Below, piece by piece: positions 1-7,237 of a stretch of 20,918 nt of DNA. This stretch comes from a virus. A program made the translations under genes and the position numbers. Position 1 is the stretch's first letter; every line of letters starts with the position of its first letter. The stretch is from IMG/VR virus record IMGVR_UViG_3300036792_000129, positions 1 to 20,918 of that record, one strand, 5' to 3'. Under the pieces are notes generated by a model that saw nothing but the letters and a program-made list of their open reading frames with translations, searched no databases and was not told where the DNA came from.

Positions 1-1
1 G

Positions 2-2995
2 GCGCGGCACCCCGACCTCGGCGCGCACCAGCACATCCGCGACGCGGCAGCGGCACTGGACCGCCGCCAGCCGGAGGCGGCCAACCGCCACCTGACCGCC
101 GCGATCGGCAACATGACACCGCAGTCGCTGCGCCGCCACGGCCTGCTCACCGACGAGCACCACGACTCGGCGAAGCGCTCGATGGACGCGGTCCACCGGC
201 ACATGCTGCTGGTCAAGGACATCACCGACCTGCAGTCGCGCAACGACTCCCTGCCGCGCAACCAGCTGGACGAGCCGCAGTTCCCGAAGGAGCCGGCCGA
301 CGACAACCTGGACGAAAAGCCGACCTCGAAGATGCCCGCCGAGAAGGCCATGAACGCCCCTGGCAGGATGAACGCCGGGCGGCCGGACCCCAACGTGGCC
401 AAGCCGCAGCAGGTCACCGAGTGGAAGGTCACCAAGCAGATCGCGGCGGCCAACAGCAGCGGCGACCTCACCACCGCCATCGAGCTGGTTGGCCCCAAGG
501 GGTGGAGTCACGGCTGGATCAAGGCCGCCGGGCAGGTGCTCAAGGGCGCGGCAGACGAGAAGCTGCCCGGCGAAGAGGACACCGCCGCGAACTACGACAG
601 GCCTGGCAAGACCCAGCACGGCGGCCTCTACGGGCACATGGCGAGCAGCCACCCAGGGGTGCCGCCGTCTCCCACCGCGCACATGGCTGCCCACGCGTCG
701 GGCGCGGCTGCCCACAGCCACCCGGCCAACGTCTACAAGCGGGCCCCTGGCAACAAGATCATCCCCGGCGGTGCCGAGGACTTCGACATCGCAGCGGCCG
801 GGTTCGCGAACGAGCTGGTCCTGTCTGCGCAGACCGGCACTCTCGCCACGGTGCCGCACCCGTTCGGCAAGCCCGGCGGGCCGGGTCTCTGGAATGTAAA
901 GGGGATGCAGTTGCCGCCCTACGTGCAGAACATCGCGCACGCGCTGCTGCGCACCGGCCGGGCCAAGGACGAGAGCGAGGCCATCGCGATGGCCCGCGCC
1001 GCGACCAAGCGCTGGGAGCACGGCAAGAACACCAGGCCCGAGGTGCGCGCCGCGTCCACGGCCTCGGACGCCGACTGGCGGGCCAAGCAGGCACGCGCTC
1101 ACGCGCACGCGAACGACGGTGCCGCGATCACCCTGGCTTTGCATTTCAACCCGATGGAGAAGCGCGACGCCAAAGGGGAGTGGACGCAGGGTGACATCAA
1201 CAAGGCCGCCGACGACATTTACAAGCTCAGCGACAAGATCATGAACCGCGACAGCAGCACGTTCTACAACGACCAGCCGCTGGGCAAGACGCCGCTGCCG
1301 CGCAGCCGCCGTCTCGACTACCAGGGCAAGGAGACGGACCTGCGGACCGGCCTGGCGATGGCGGCGAGCGACATGAAGAAGGGGAACGCGAACCGGGCGG
1401 CGGAGCACCTGAACAGGGTGGCGGACGCCGTTGACGCGATCGGGAACACCGTCCCCGCTGGCAACATCTCGTCGCACGAGGTCAGCCACCTGCGGGAGAC
1501 AGCCGCCAAGCTGCGCACCGCCCGCGTGCCCGACCCCGAGTACGTCAGCGCGATGGAGAGGGGGCAGGGCAACCTGGTCCGCGCTGCCCGGAGCGGAAGC
1601 GGCATGCGTAATGCCGACAAGTACGGGGCCACCAACTGGAACGCTCAGGGATACGCCAACGACGCAGTCGCGACGGTCCGCCGGGCGATTGAACTCGGGC
1701 ACAGCGCCGCGTACCTGACCGAGCGGCGCGGCCGGGGCGGGCAGTGGTCCAGCGGCGCTGACATCCCGTCCTCGGACAAGGCGCTGGTCAAGAAGAACAG
1801 GGCGGCCGAGGCGGCGGCGGCGCGCGGCACGATGAAGGCCGCTCCCGGCTCGAAGGCGCATGCGCAGGAGCTGCGCGGCCTGGCCAGCGAGATGGACTTG
1901 AACGCCGGGCGCAACTACCTCGCGCTGAAGGACAGCAAGGAGGGGCCGCCCAGCGCCGAGGTGGCCAGTCTGAAGGCCGGGACGGACCGGGAGGTCGCCC
2001 CCCAGTCGGACACGTCGCGGGCCCTGCGGCGCGCGGCGACGATGATCGAGCGGGGGCAGCCGTCCATGGCGCGGCTGCACGCCGACACCATCCGCAGCTC
2101 GGCCCCGTCGGAGGCGAAGCTCAACCCAGATCTGCAGGCGCGGCTGAGCGCGGCGGCCGACAAGCTCGCCGCGCTGCCCCGCAGCCAGGGCATGGCGGCG
2201 ATGCCCCCGGCGACCGCCGACTTCCAGGCCAGAACGGCGGCGGCCCGGCGGTACGCGGCGGCGACCGCGTCGCGCGGGTCGATGACCCTCCAGGCGTCCA
2301 ACGACTGGACCTCCGTCGAACGGCAGATCGCCCTGGCGGTCTCGGCGACACCGCGTGTCATCGCGCTGGTCGGCACGGCGGCGGGCGCGGCGCAGGACTC
2401 CCGCGTCCCGGCGGGGCAGCCAGGCGGCGGCACGTTCGGGCAGGGCAGCGGCGGATCCAGCTCCAGCACCACCAAGGCCACGAGCAGCAGCAGCGGCGCG
2501 AAGACGACCAAGAACAGCCAGTCCAAGGCCCCGGCTAAGGGCCCCGCCAAGGCACCGGCTAAGGCCCCGGCTAAGGCCCCGGCCAGCAGGGCACAGAAGA
2601 AGGCAGCGCTGCTCAAGCAGGCGGCCGGGTACCGCACCCAGGCGGACGCGCTGATCAAGCAGCGGGACGCCCTGCGCGCCGCCCTGGCCAGTGCCAGCGG
2701 CAAGACCACCAGCGGCCAGGCCGGGTCCACGACCACCGCCAAGGCCTCGACCACCAAGAGCACGGCTCCCGCGACCGCCGCGACGACCAAGAGCACCGCG
2801 AGTACGAGCACCACGGCGGCCAAGACCACGGCGGCGAGCACGACGACGGCGGCCAAGAAGACGACCACCACGGCGGCGGGCACGGCCAAGGCCACCGCCG
2901 CGCAGATGACCAGTCAGATCGCCCAGCTCAACACGCAGATCGTGGCGCTGCAGAACCAGTACCGCCAGGCTATTGCCCAGGCCGCGAAGCTGTGA
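2..2995 (+). CDS. Multidomain minor head / internal virion protein, 5' end cut by window edge
   Basis: The reading frame is open from the left edge, so the first ATG at 113 is probably not the true start; at least 997 residues are encoded. Visible modules in order: a helical hairpin module (about 32-115); a His/Pro/Gly-rich stretch (about 620-750); a helix-turn-helix-like segment LPPYVQNIAHALLRTG...AIAMARAATKRW (905-1060); a tag EKRDAKGEWTQG (1157-1192) opening a long helical region with two more hairpin modules (1337-1441 and 2021-2165); a second tag-like site RRGRGGQWSSG (about 1724-1756); a linker SRVPAGQPGGGTFG (2399-2440); then a Lys/Ala/Pro/Thr/Ser-rich tail ending in a coiled-coil-like helix. 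Proteins of this kind lie just after portal genes in actinobacterial phages and are often called minor capsid or MuF-like; I see no clear MuF catalytic signature. A role as an internal head or ejected protein is inferred from position and mosaic structure. The next gene starts 6 bp after its stop. Confidence 0.7.
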   Translation, partial: ARHPDLGAHQHIRDAAAALDRRQPEAANRHLTAAIGNMTPQSLRRHGLLTDEHHDSAKRSMDAVHRHMLLVKDITDLQSRNDSLPRNQLDEPQFPKEPADDNLDEKPTSKMPAEKAMNAPGRMNAGRPDPNVAKPQQVTEWKVTKQIAAANSSGDLTTAIELVGPKGWSHGWIKAAGQVLKGAADEKLPGEEDTAANYDRPGKTQHGGLYGHMASSHPGVPPSPTAHMAAHASGAAAHSHPANVYKRAPGNKIIPGGAEDFDIAAAGFANELVLSAQTGTLATVPHPFGKPGGPGLWNVKGMQLPPYVQNIAHALLRTGRAKDESEAIAMARAATKRWEHGKNTRPEVRAASTASDADWRAKQARAHAHANDGAAITLALHFNPMEKRDAKGEWTQGDINKAADDIYKLSDKIMNRDSSTFYNDQPLGKTPLPRSRRLDYQGKETDLRTGLAMAASDMKKGNANRAAEHLNRVADAVDAIGNTVPAGNISSHEVSHLRETAAKLRTARVPDPEYVSAMERGQGNLVRAARSGSGMRNADKYGATNWNAQGYANDAVATVRRAIELGHSAAYLTERRGRGGQWSSGADIPSSDKALVKKNRAAEAAAARGTMKAAPGSKAHAQELRGLASEMDLNAGRNYLALKDSKEGPPSAEVASLKAGTDREVAPQSDTSRALRRAATMIERGQPSMARLHADTIRSSAPSEAKLNPDLQARLSAAADKLAALPRSQGMAAMPPATADFQARTAAARRYAAATASRGSMTLQASNDWTSVERQIALAVSATPRVIALVGTAAGAAQDSRVPAGQPGGGTFGQGSGGSSSSTTKATSSSSGAKTTKNSQSKAPAKGPAKAPAKAPAKAPASRAQKKAALLKQAAGYRTQADALIKQRDALRAALASASGKTTSGQAGSTTTAKASTTKSTAPATAATTKSTASTSTTAAKTTAASTTTAAKKTTTTAAGTAKATAAQMTSQIAQLNTQIVALQNQYRQAIAQAAKL
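2525..2584 (+). repeat. Five 12-bp tandem units encoding K-A/G-P-A
   Basis: Five in-frame tandem units of the form AAG-GCN-CCG-GCN encode KAPAKGPAKAPAKAPAKAPA. One unit has Gly in place of Ala and synonymous changes distinguish some of the others. The segment sits in the basic low-complexity tail and resembles histone H1-like (AKPA) tails that bind DNA without sequence specificity. Confidence 0.85.
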
Positions 2996-3001
2996 GGTGC
3001 G

Positions 3002-5764
3002 ATGCTGGTATCACAGCAGCTCATAGAGCTGGGCTGGCGGTACAACCCGGCTGAGCTGCGCAACGAGCACGGCGAGTGGACCAAGCTCGGCGAGACGGTT
3101 GCCAGCGCGGGCAAGGACTACGAGCACCCCGACCACACCCGGCTGATTAACCAGCGCGGCAAGCCGCCGGACCCGGCCGACCACCCGTTCTTCAAGGCGC
3201 ACCCGGTCAGCCCGGAAAACATCATGGCGTCCTACGACCGTGCCCCGGCGGCCACCCGCCAGCAGGGCATGCGCTGGTACGCCGACGCGCACGTGATCGC
3301 CAAGGCCATCGCTCACGGCGACGCCGACAAGGGCGCAGGCGTCCTGGCGGCGTACAGCCCGCAGACCGGCTGGCCGTCCAACATGATGAACGCGGCACGG
3401 GCCCTGGAGCTGGGCCGCGCGATCGGCCCCGGCGAGGGCATGATCACCGGCTCGATGCAGGCCAACGCGCAGAAGGCAATGGACGGCAAGGCGGCTGACG
3501 TCGCCAACTCCAGCTCGAAGACCAGGGCCTTCGCCCGGCTGATCCGCAACGGCGGCGACATGCCGGACGAGACGCAGGGCGAAGTGGTGGTCGACCGGCA
3601 CGCGATGTCGGTGGCCATGGGCCAGCGGATCACCAAGAAGGAGAACGACGCCTCACCGATCGGCAACGACCGCTTCTACCAGCACGTGGCCGACCAGTAC
3701 CGCGAGGCGGCCAAGCGGATCTCCGAGCGCGACGGCACCCCGATATCACCGCACCAGCTGCAGGCCATCACCTGGCTGCAGCAGCAGGAGGAGAACGAGA
3801 ACGCGGACGCCGGGGTCGGCGGACCGCGCGAGGTCGGCCGCGCCACCATGATGCGCAACGCCTGGCTGCAGTGGGACGCCAAGGCGAAGACGGAGCAGAT
3901 ACCCACGCACGCGGGCACCACCATGCTGGACGCCGTGCCCAACCTGATCTCTCGCCAGGTGATGGAACTCGCCGTCTGGGAGCACGAGCCACGCGACAGC
4001 CGGGGCCGCTGGACTAAGTTCGGCGGGGTGGGCGAGGCCGTCAAGGTGATGGAGAAGGAGCGCGAGGGGTTCTCGGTTTCTCCCCGCACTGGGGAAGCGC
4101 CGGCCAGCGGGTACATGGTCGCGCTGGACGGGCACACGCACCGCTACCCGGCGGAGATCCTGGACGACCCGGCGAAGCTCCACAAGGCGATCGACGACAT
4201 GCTCATGAGCGAGCGCGAGTCGTTCCAGGGCAAGGACATGTACCTGGGCGGGTGGGTCGAAGACGGTAAACTATGGCTGGATCCGTCCCAGAACGTGCAG
4301 AACCGTGCAACGGCCGAGCAGCTGGGCAGGGCACGGGACCAGGTGGGGATCTTCGATCTCAACACCTTCAACACTATCAACACGGGAGGCAGCGGTGGCG
4401 GACGGATCATCGACCACGCCAACCCCGCAGAAGGTGCACGCGGCGGTCCCCGAGAACTACTGGGACCTGCCCGAGGAGGAGCGCCTGGCGGAGGCGGCGA
4501 AGATCGGCGACGCTATCCGATCGGGATTGCAGCGCAGCTCATCGACCTCGGCTGGGACGGCTGGCGGACCGAGCCGCGCGACCTGAAGGGCCGCTGGACG
4601 CGTCTGCCGGGCGAGGCGGTTGCCCGTGACGTGACCAGCGGCGAGGGGTACCCCGGCCAGTTCAACGACCAGATCCTCAGCCTGTGGCGGCACGAGACCA
4701 GCCCGGTCGCCAGGGGTGCGCTGAACCAGGCGAGCGCCGCCTACCAGGGCGGCGACCACAAGACGGCGGCAGCCCTGCTCAGGCAGGCCGGGCACGGCGA
4801 CCTGGCAGCCAAGATTGACAGCGGTGACACGGCCGACAAGAGCAGCCAGGCGGCTGTCCAGAGTCTCATGCACGCCGCTGCCGACTCCGTGCCCGGCATG
4901 TTCGGGCCGGACGAGCACCTGGACTGGGACGGCAAGCCGCCCACGCTGTTCGCCGACGTTACCCAGCCGAAGGTGCTGGCCGAGGTCGGCTGGAACGGGC
5001 ACGTCTCGATCGCGCAGAGCGTGGCCAGTGCCCTGGCCGAGGCGAAAAACGGCGGCTCGATCAGTGACACCAACGCGTTCACGGTGCCGCTGCACGAGAT
5101 GATCCACGCCGTGATCCCGACGGGCCAGCACCGTGCCAGCAACGGGGACAAGAAGGCGTACCAGAACTACGCCAACGCCCAGATCGAGGAAGGGTTCACC
5201 GAGCTGGGCACCGTCCAGCACGCGGCCGAGTTCTTCGACCAGGCCGGGGTCGGGGACCGGCGGGTGCTCGACCAGGGCAGCCTGGCCAGGCAGCAGCACC
5301 TGGCCGCGATTAACGGCCTGCCGTTCAAGCCCGACCTGACCGCCACCAAGACCATGGACGACCTGGCCGCCGAGGTCAACGACCCGGCGCGGATCAGGAA
5401 CGGAAATGTCTGGGGGCACTACAAGGTGCAGACGGCGCAGGCCTACAACTGGGTGTCGACCATCGCCCAGCTGCATACCGGCAAGAGCGAGAGCAGCCAG
5501 GCCACGCAGGACGAAATCCTCCGGCTGTCCGACGACGTGAACGCCGTGGGCACGGCGGCCAAGCCAAGAGTGATGGCCCAGCATGTCATCGCGGACATGG
5601 GACTGAGCGGGGCTACCAGGGAATCCGTGCTCAGCTCCACGGCGCAGACGATACTAGGTGAGTGGGCGTCGGGCGACGTACAGCAGACGGTGGCGCAGGC
5701 CAGGAAGGCGGCACTCCAGAGAGTGCAGGCGCTTCGCGTAGAGGCAGAAAGGGCGGCAGCATGA
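3002..5764 (+). CDS. Mosaic virion-locus protein: HhH-GPD-like and HExxH metallopeptidase-like modules
   Basis: 920 aa in one uninterrupted frame; the ATG follows a GAGGTG ribosome site. Module 1 opens with a QQLIELGW helix and the tag LRNEHGEWTKLG (residues 18-30), then a helical domain with YSPQTGW (118-124), K173 and VVVDRHAMSVA (about 195-205). These resemble the SaQT and VDTHV motifs of HhH-GPD DNA glycosylases, though no GPD hairpin is obvious. Module 2 starts with tag PRDSRGRWTKFGG (about 330-342) and ends near FDLNTFNTINTGGSGG (about 460). Module 3 starts with AQLIDLGWDGW and tag PRDLKGRWTRLPG (about 525-537) and carries HEMIH (698-702) followed by EEGFTE (729-734), a gluzincin-type zinc site pattern. 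The linker at about 465-505 is Gly/Arg/Pro-rich and appears to be an out-of-frame reading of a different gene. Position suggests an internal or minor head protein. Enzyme activities are inferred from motifs only. Confidence 0.7.
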   Translation: MLVSQQLIELGWRYNPAELRNEHGEWTKLGETVASAGKDYEHPDHTRLINQRGKPPDPADHPFFKAHPVSPENIMASYDRAPAATRQQGMRWYADAHVIAKAIAHGDADKGAGVLAAYSPQTGWPSNMMNAARALELGRAIGPGEGMITGSMQANAQKAMDGKAADVANSSSKTRAFARLIRNGGDMPDETQGEVVVDRHAMSVAMGQRITKKENDASPIGNDRFYQHVADQYREAAKRISERDGTPISPHQLQAITWLQQQEENENADAGVGGPREVGRATMMRNAWLQWDAKAKTEQIPTHAGTTMLDAVPNLISRQVMELAVWEHEPRDSRGRWTKFGGVGEAVKVMEKEREGFSVSPRTGEAPASGYMVALDGHTHRYPAEILDDPAKLHKAIDDMLMSERESFQGKDMYLGGWVEDGKLWLDPSQNVQNRATAEQLGRARDQVGIFDLNTFNTINTGGSGGGRIIDHANPAEGARGGPRELLGPARGGAPGGGGEDRRRYPIGIAAQLIDLGWDGWRTEPRDLKGRWTRLPGEAVARDVTSGEGYPGQFNDQILSLWRHETSPVARGALNQASAAYQGGDHKTAAALLRQAGHGDLAAKIDSGDTADKSSQAAVQSLMHAAADSVPGMFGPDEHLDWDGKPPTLFADVTQPKVLAEVGWNGHVSIAQSVASALAEAKNGGSISDTNAFTVPLHEMIHAVIPTGQHRASNGDKKAYQNYANAQIEEGFTELGTVQHAAEFFDQAGVGDRRVLDQGSLARQQHLAAINGLPFKPDLTATKTMDDLAAEVNDPARIRNGNVWGHYKVQTAQAYNWVSTIAQLHTGKSESSQATQDEILRLSDDVNAVGTAAKPRVMAQHVIADMGLSGATRESVLSSTAQTILGEWASGDVQQTVAQARKAALQRVQALRVEAERAAA
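4384..4397 (+). promoter_or_regulatory. Ribosome binding site and GTG for the embedded small ORF
   Basis: GGGAGG lies five bases before a GTG at 4395. This is as good a start signal as those of most genes here, although it lies inside the 920-aa frame. It supports independent initiation of the embedded reading frame. Confidence 0.45.
4395..4586 (+). CDS. Embedded small ORF in +1 frame, probable former or real small gene
   Basis: 63 aa from a GTG with a GGAGG ribosome site. The middle of the product, around VPENYWDLPEEERLAEAAKI, reads like a natural acidic helical protein. The reading of the same DNA in the long surrounding frame is low-complexity Gly/Arg/Pro. Over codons 4428-4511 all 28 third positions in this frame are G or C, against 10 of 28 in the surrounding frame, matching the codon habit of the rest of the window. 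After about 4515 the signal passes back to the surrounding frame. I do not recognise a family. It could be a true overlapping gene, a relic of a three-gene arrangement later fused, or a sign of a base error in the assembly. Confidence 0.5.
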   Translation: MADGSSTTPTPQKVHAAVPENYWDLPEEERLAEAAKIGDAIRSGLQRSSSTSAGTAGGPSRAT

Positions 5765-7017
5765 GCCTGGAGTACACGGCGGCCGGCGCGCAGGCGCGCT
5801 CGATCATGCGCTGGGCCTGGCAGGACCCGCAGGAGCGGGCGGTCGGCGCGCTGGAGCAGGTTCACGAGCTGGCGGCGGCGGCCACCGACCCGCAGGCCCT
5901 GGCGGAGATCCAGGACGCGGGCACCATGCTGTCCCGTCTCGTGTCCTCGGTCAACCCCCCTGCGGCCAGCGAAAACGCGCTAACGGCCCGTCTTTTGTCC
6001 AGTCAGATGTCCGGCCCGGTGACCATCGGCGAGCAGCTGGACCTGGCCGCCATCCACGGCAAGCACATCCCCGGCACGGCGTACACGTTCCGCCACGGCT
6101 GGATCCCGCTGATCGGCCCGCAGCTCAACGACAAGTACCCGAGCTGGATGGGCGCGCAGATCGAGGCCGACAAGAAGGCCAAGAAGGAAGCGGCCAAGGG
6201 CATCAAGGCGCAGCCCAAGCCGTCACCGCAGGCAGCGGGGCCGAGGCACAAGCCCGTCCCGGTGAAGGCCGGTGAACGTGAGCTGAAGCCCGAGCACCAG
6301 GCGCTGATCGCGAGGAACAAAGAGATCCACGCGAGGGCGGAACGGGCTGCCGCGCGGGCACTGCACCCTGCGACGCCCAGGGTTACGCGGGCGTCCAAAC
6401 TTCCGAGCCACGCCGCAGTCGAAGGCGAGACCCTGAAGGGCATCCACGAACCAGTGCATCAGCCGTCGACCGGCGCGGCGGCGGCGTCGGCCGCCGTATT
6501 CCAGGCAAACCCGCAGGCTACCGCCATCACTGAGAAGCGGGTCGACGCGGTAGCCGCCGCTAGGCAGGCTGCCGCGAACCCGCCTGACTTCAAGCCGGGC
6601 ACGGTGGGGCAGAAGCTTGTCCAGGACGACCCGGCCCTGGCCAGCCTGGCGGCACCCGGTGCCAGCATGGCGGCGCTCAAGGCGTATATCGACGCGCGAG
6701 TGGCGGCCGAAGTGGCGCGGCAAGTCGGCCAGATTACCGACGAGCAGAACAGGAATATCCAGGAAAAGCTGGCCGGAATGCACAAGAGCCAGCAAAGACT
6801 GATCCACTTCATGCGCAAGCAGGCGCAGGAAGGCATCGACAACGATAACAAGGTCGACCGCACCCAGCTGGTCATGTACAACCTATTCAACATGGCCGCC
6901 GTCGGCGTAGCTATAGGCGGGATCGCAGCCGGTGTCACCCCGATTGCGGCTGCCATAGCTGCGGGAATCGTCCCGATCGTCAATATCATCCACGACTACG
7001 TCCGGAGAACCGGCTGA
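5761..7017 (+). CDS. Putative internal virion protein with coiled coil and C-terminal membrane segment
   Basis: 418 aa. The ATG at 5761 overlaps the upstream stop (ATGA) and is preceded by a purine-rich AAAGGGCGG; longer readings in frame begin well inside the previous gene. The N-terminal 90 residues are helical and Ala-rich. A segment GTAYTFRHGWIPLIGP (about 105-120) resembles a motif found in other actinophage head proteins. A Lys/Pro-rich linker follows (about 138-180), then Ala-rich sequence, a coiled-coil-like helix (about 300-365, DARVAAEVARQVGQIT then HKSQQRLIHFMRK), and a hydrophobic Ala/Gly/Ile segment (about 377-410) before a short basic end. A soluble head protein would not need such an end. 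Delivery with the DNA and insertion into the host membrane is one inference; the membrane segment could instead pack against the portal. Family not recognised. Confidence 0.65.
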   Translation: MSLEYTAAGAQARSIMRWAWQDPQERAVGALEQVHELAAAATDPQALAEIQDAGTMLSRLVSSVNPPAASENALTARLLSSQMSGPVTIGEQLDLAAIHGKHIPGTAYTFRHGWIPLIGPQLNDKYPSWMGAQIEADKKAKKEAAKGIKAQPKPSPQAAGPRHKPVPVKAGERELKPEHQALIARNKEIHARAERAAARALHPATPRVTRASKLPSHAAVEGETLKGIHEPVHQPSTGAAAASAAVFQANPQATAITEKRVDAVAAARQAAANPPDFKPGTVGQKLVQDDPALASLAAPGASMAALKAYIDARVAAEVARQVGQITDEQNRNIQEKLAGMHKSQQRLIHFMRKQAQEGIDNDNKVDRTQLVMYNLFNMAAVGVAIGGIAAGVTPIAAAIAAGIVPIVNIIHDYVRRTG

Positions 7018-7148
7018 TGGCTACCCCTGAGCAGCGCGCGAGCGCGATCCAGATCATGATCGACGCCATGGTGCAGGCAGGCGTTTCTCAGGAAGATGCG
7101 GAAAAAGCGGCACCCTCTCTGATTGAGCAGGCAGAGAAAAACAGCTAG
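7017..7148 (+). CDS. Small helical hypothetical protein (43 aa)
   Basis: The start overlaps the previous stop as TGATG, suggesting translational coupling. The product is two short predicted helices (ASAIQIMIDAMVQAG and EDAEKAAPSLIEQAEK) separated by a turn, a shape like a small UBA-type bundle. It ends before the only sizeable gap in this part of the window. I do not recognise it; the tight coupling and sensible amphipathic composition are the reasons to accept it. Confidence 0.6.
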   Translation: MATPEQRASAIQIMIDAMVQAGVSQEDAEKAAPSLIEQAEKNS

Positions 7149-7237
7149 ACACGTTCTCTTATCTGGCAGGCAGGCAGATTTCAGCCGTACCATGACGCAC
7201 AGAAGCAGATTCTCCCTGTAGAAGGGCGTCCTTGAAA

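Noticed and set aside
421-1194. Plus-strand Arg/Gly-rich frames overlapping the first gene (421-1194, 489-899) and similar ones at 2355-2909
   Set aside because: Composition is that of out-of-frame readings of GC-rich codons; GC is not concentrated in their third positions and there is no ribosome site.
4273-4629. Third frame over the odd region of the 920-aa gene
   Set aside because: Its product is Arg-rich shadow sequence; only the frame beginning at 4395 shows the G/C third-position pattern.
7123-7151. Possible promoter TTGAGC - 17 bases - TAGACA before the 7238 gene
   Set aside because: Spacing is right, but both boxes match consensus poorly and the -10 lacks the final T; not strong enough to list as a feature.
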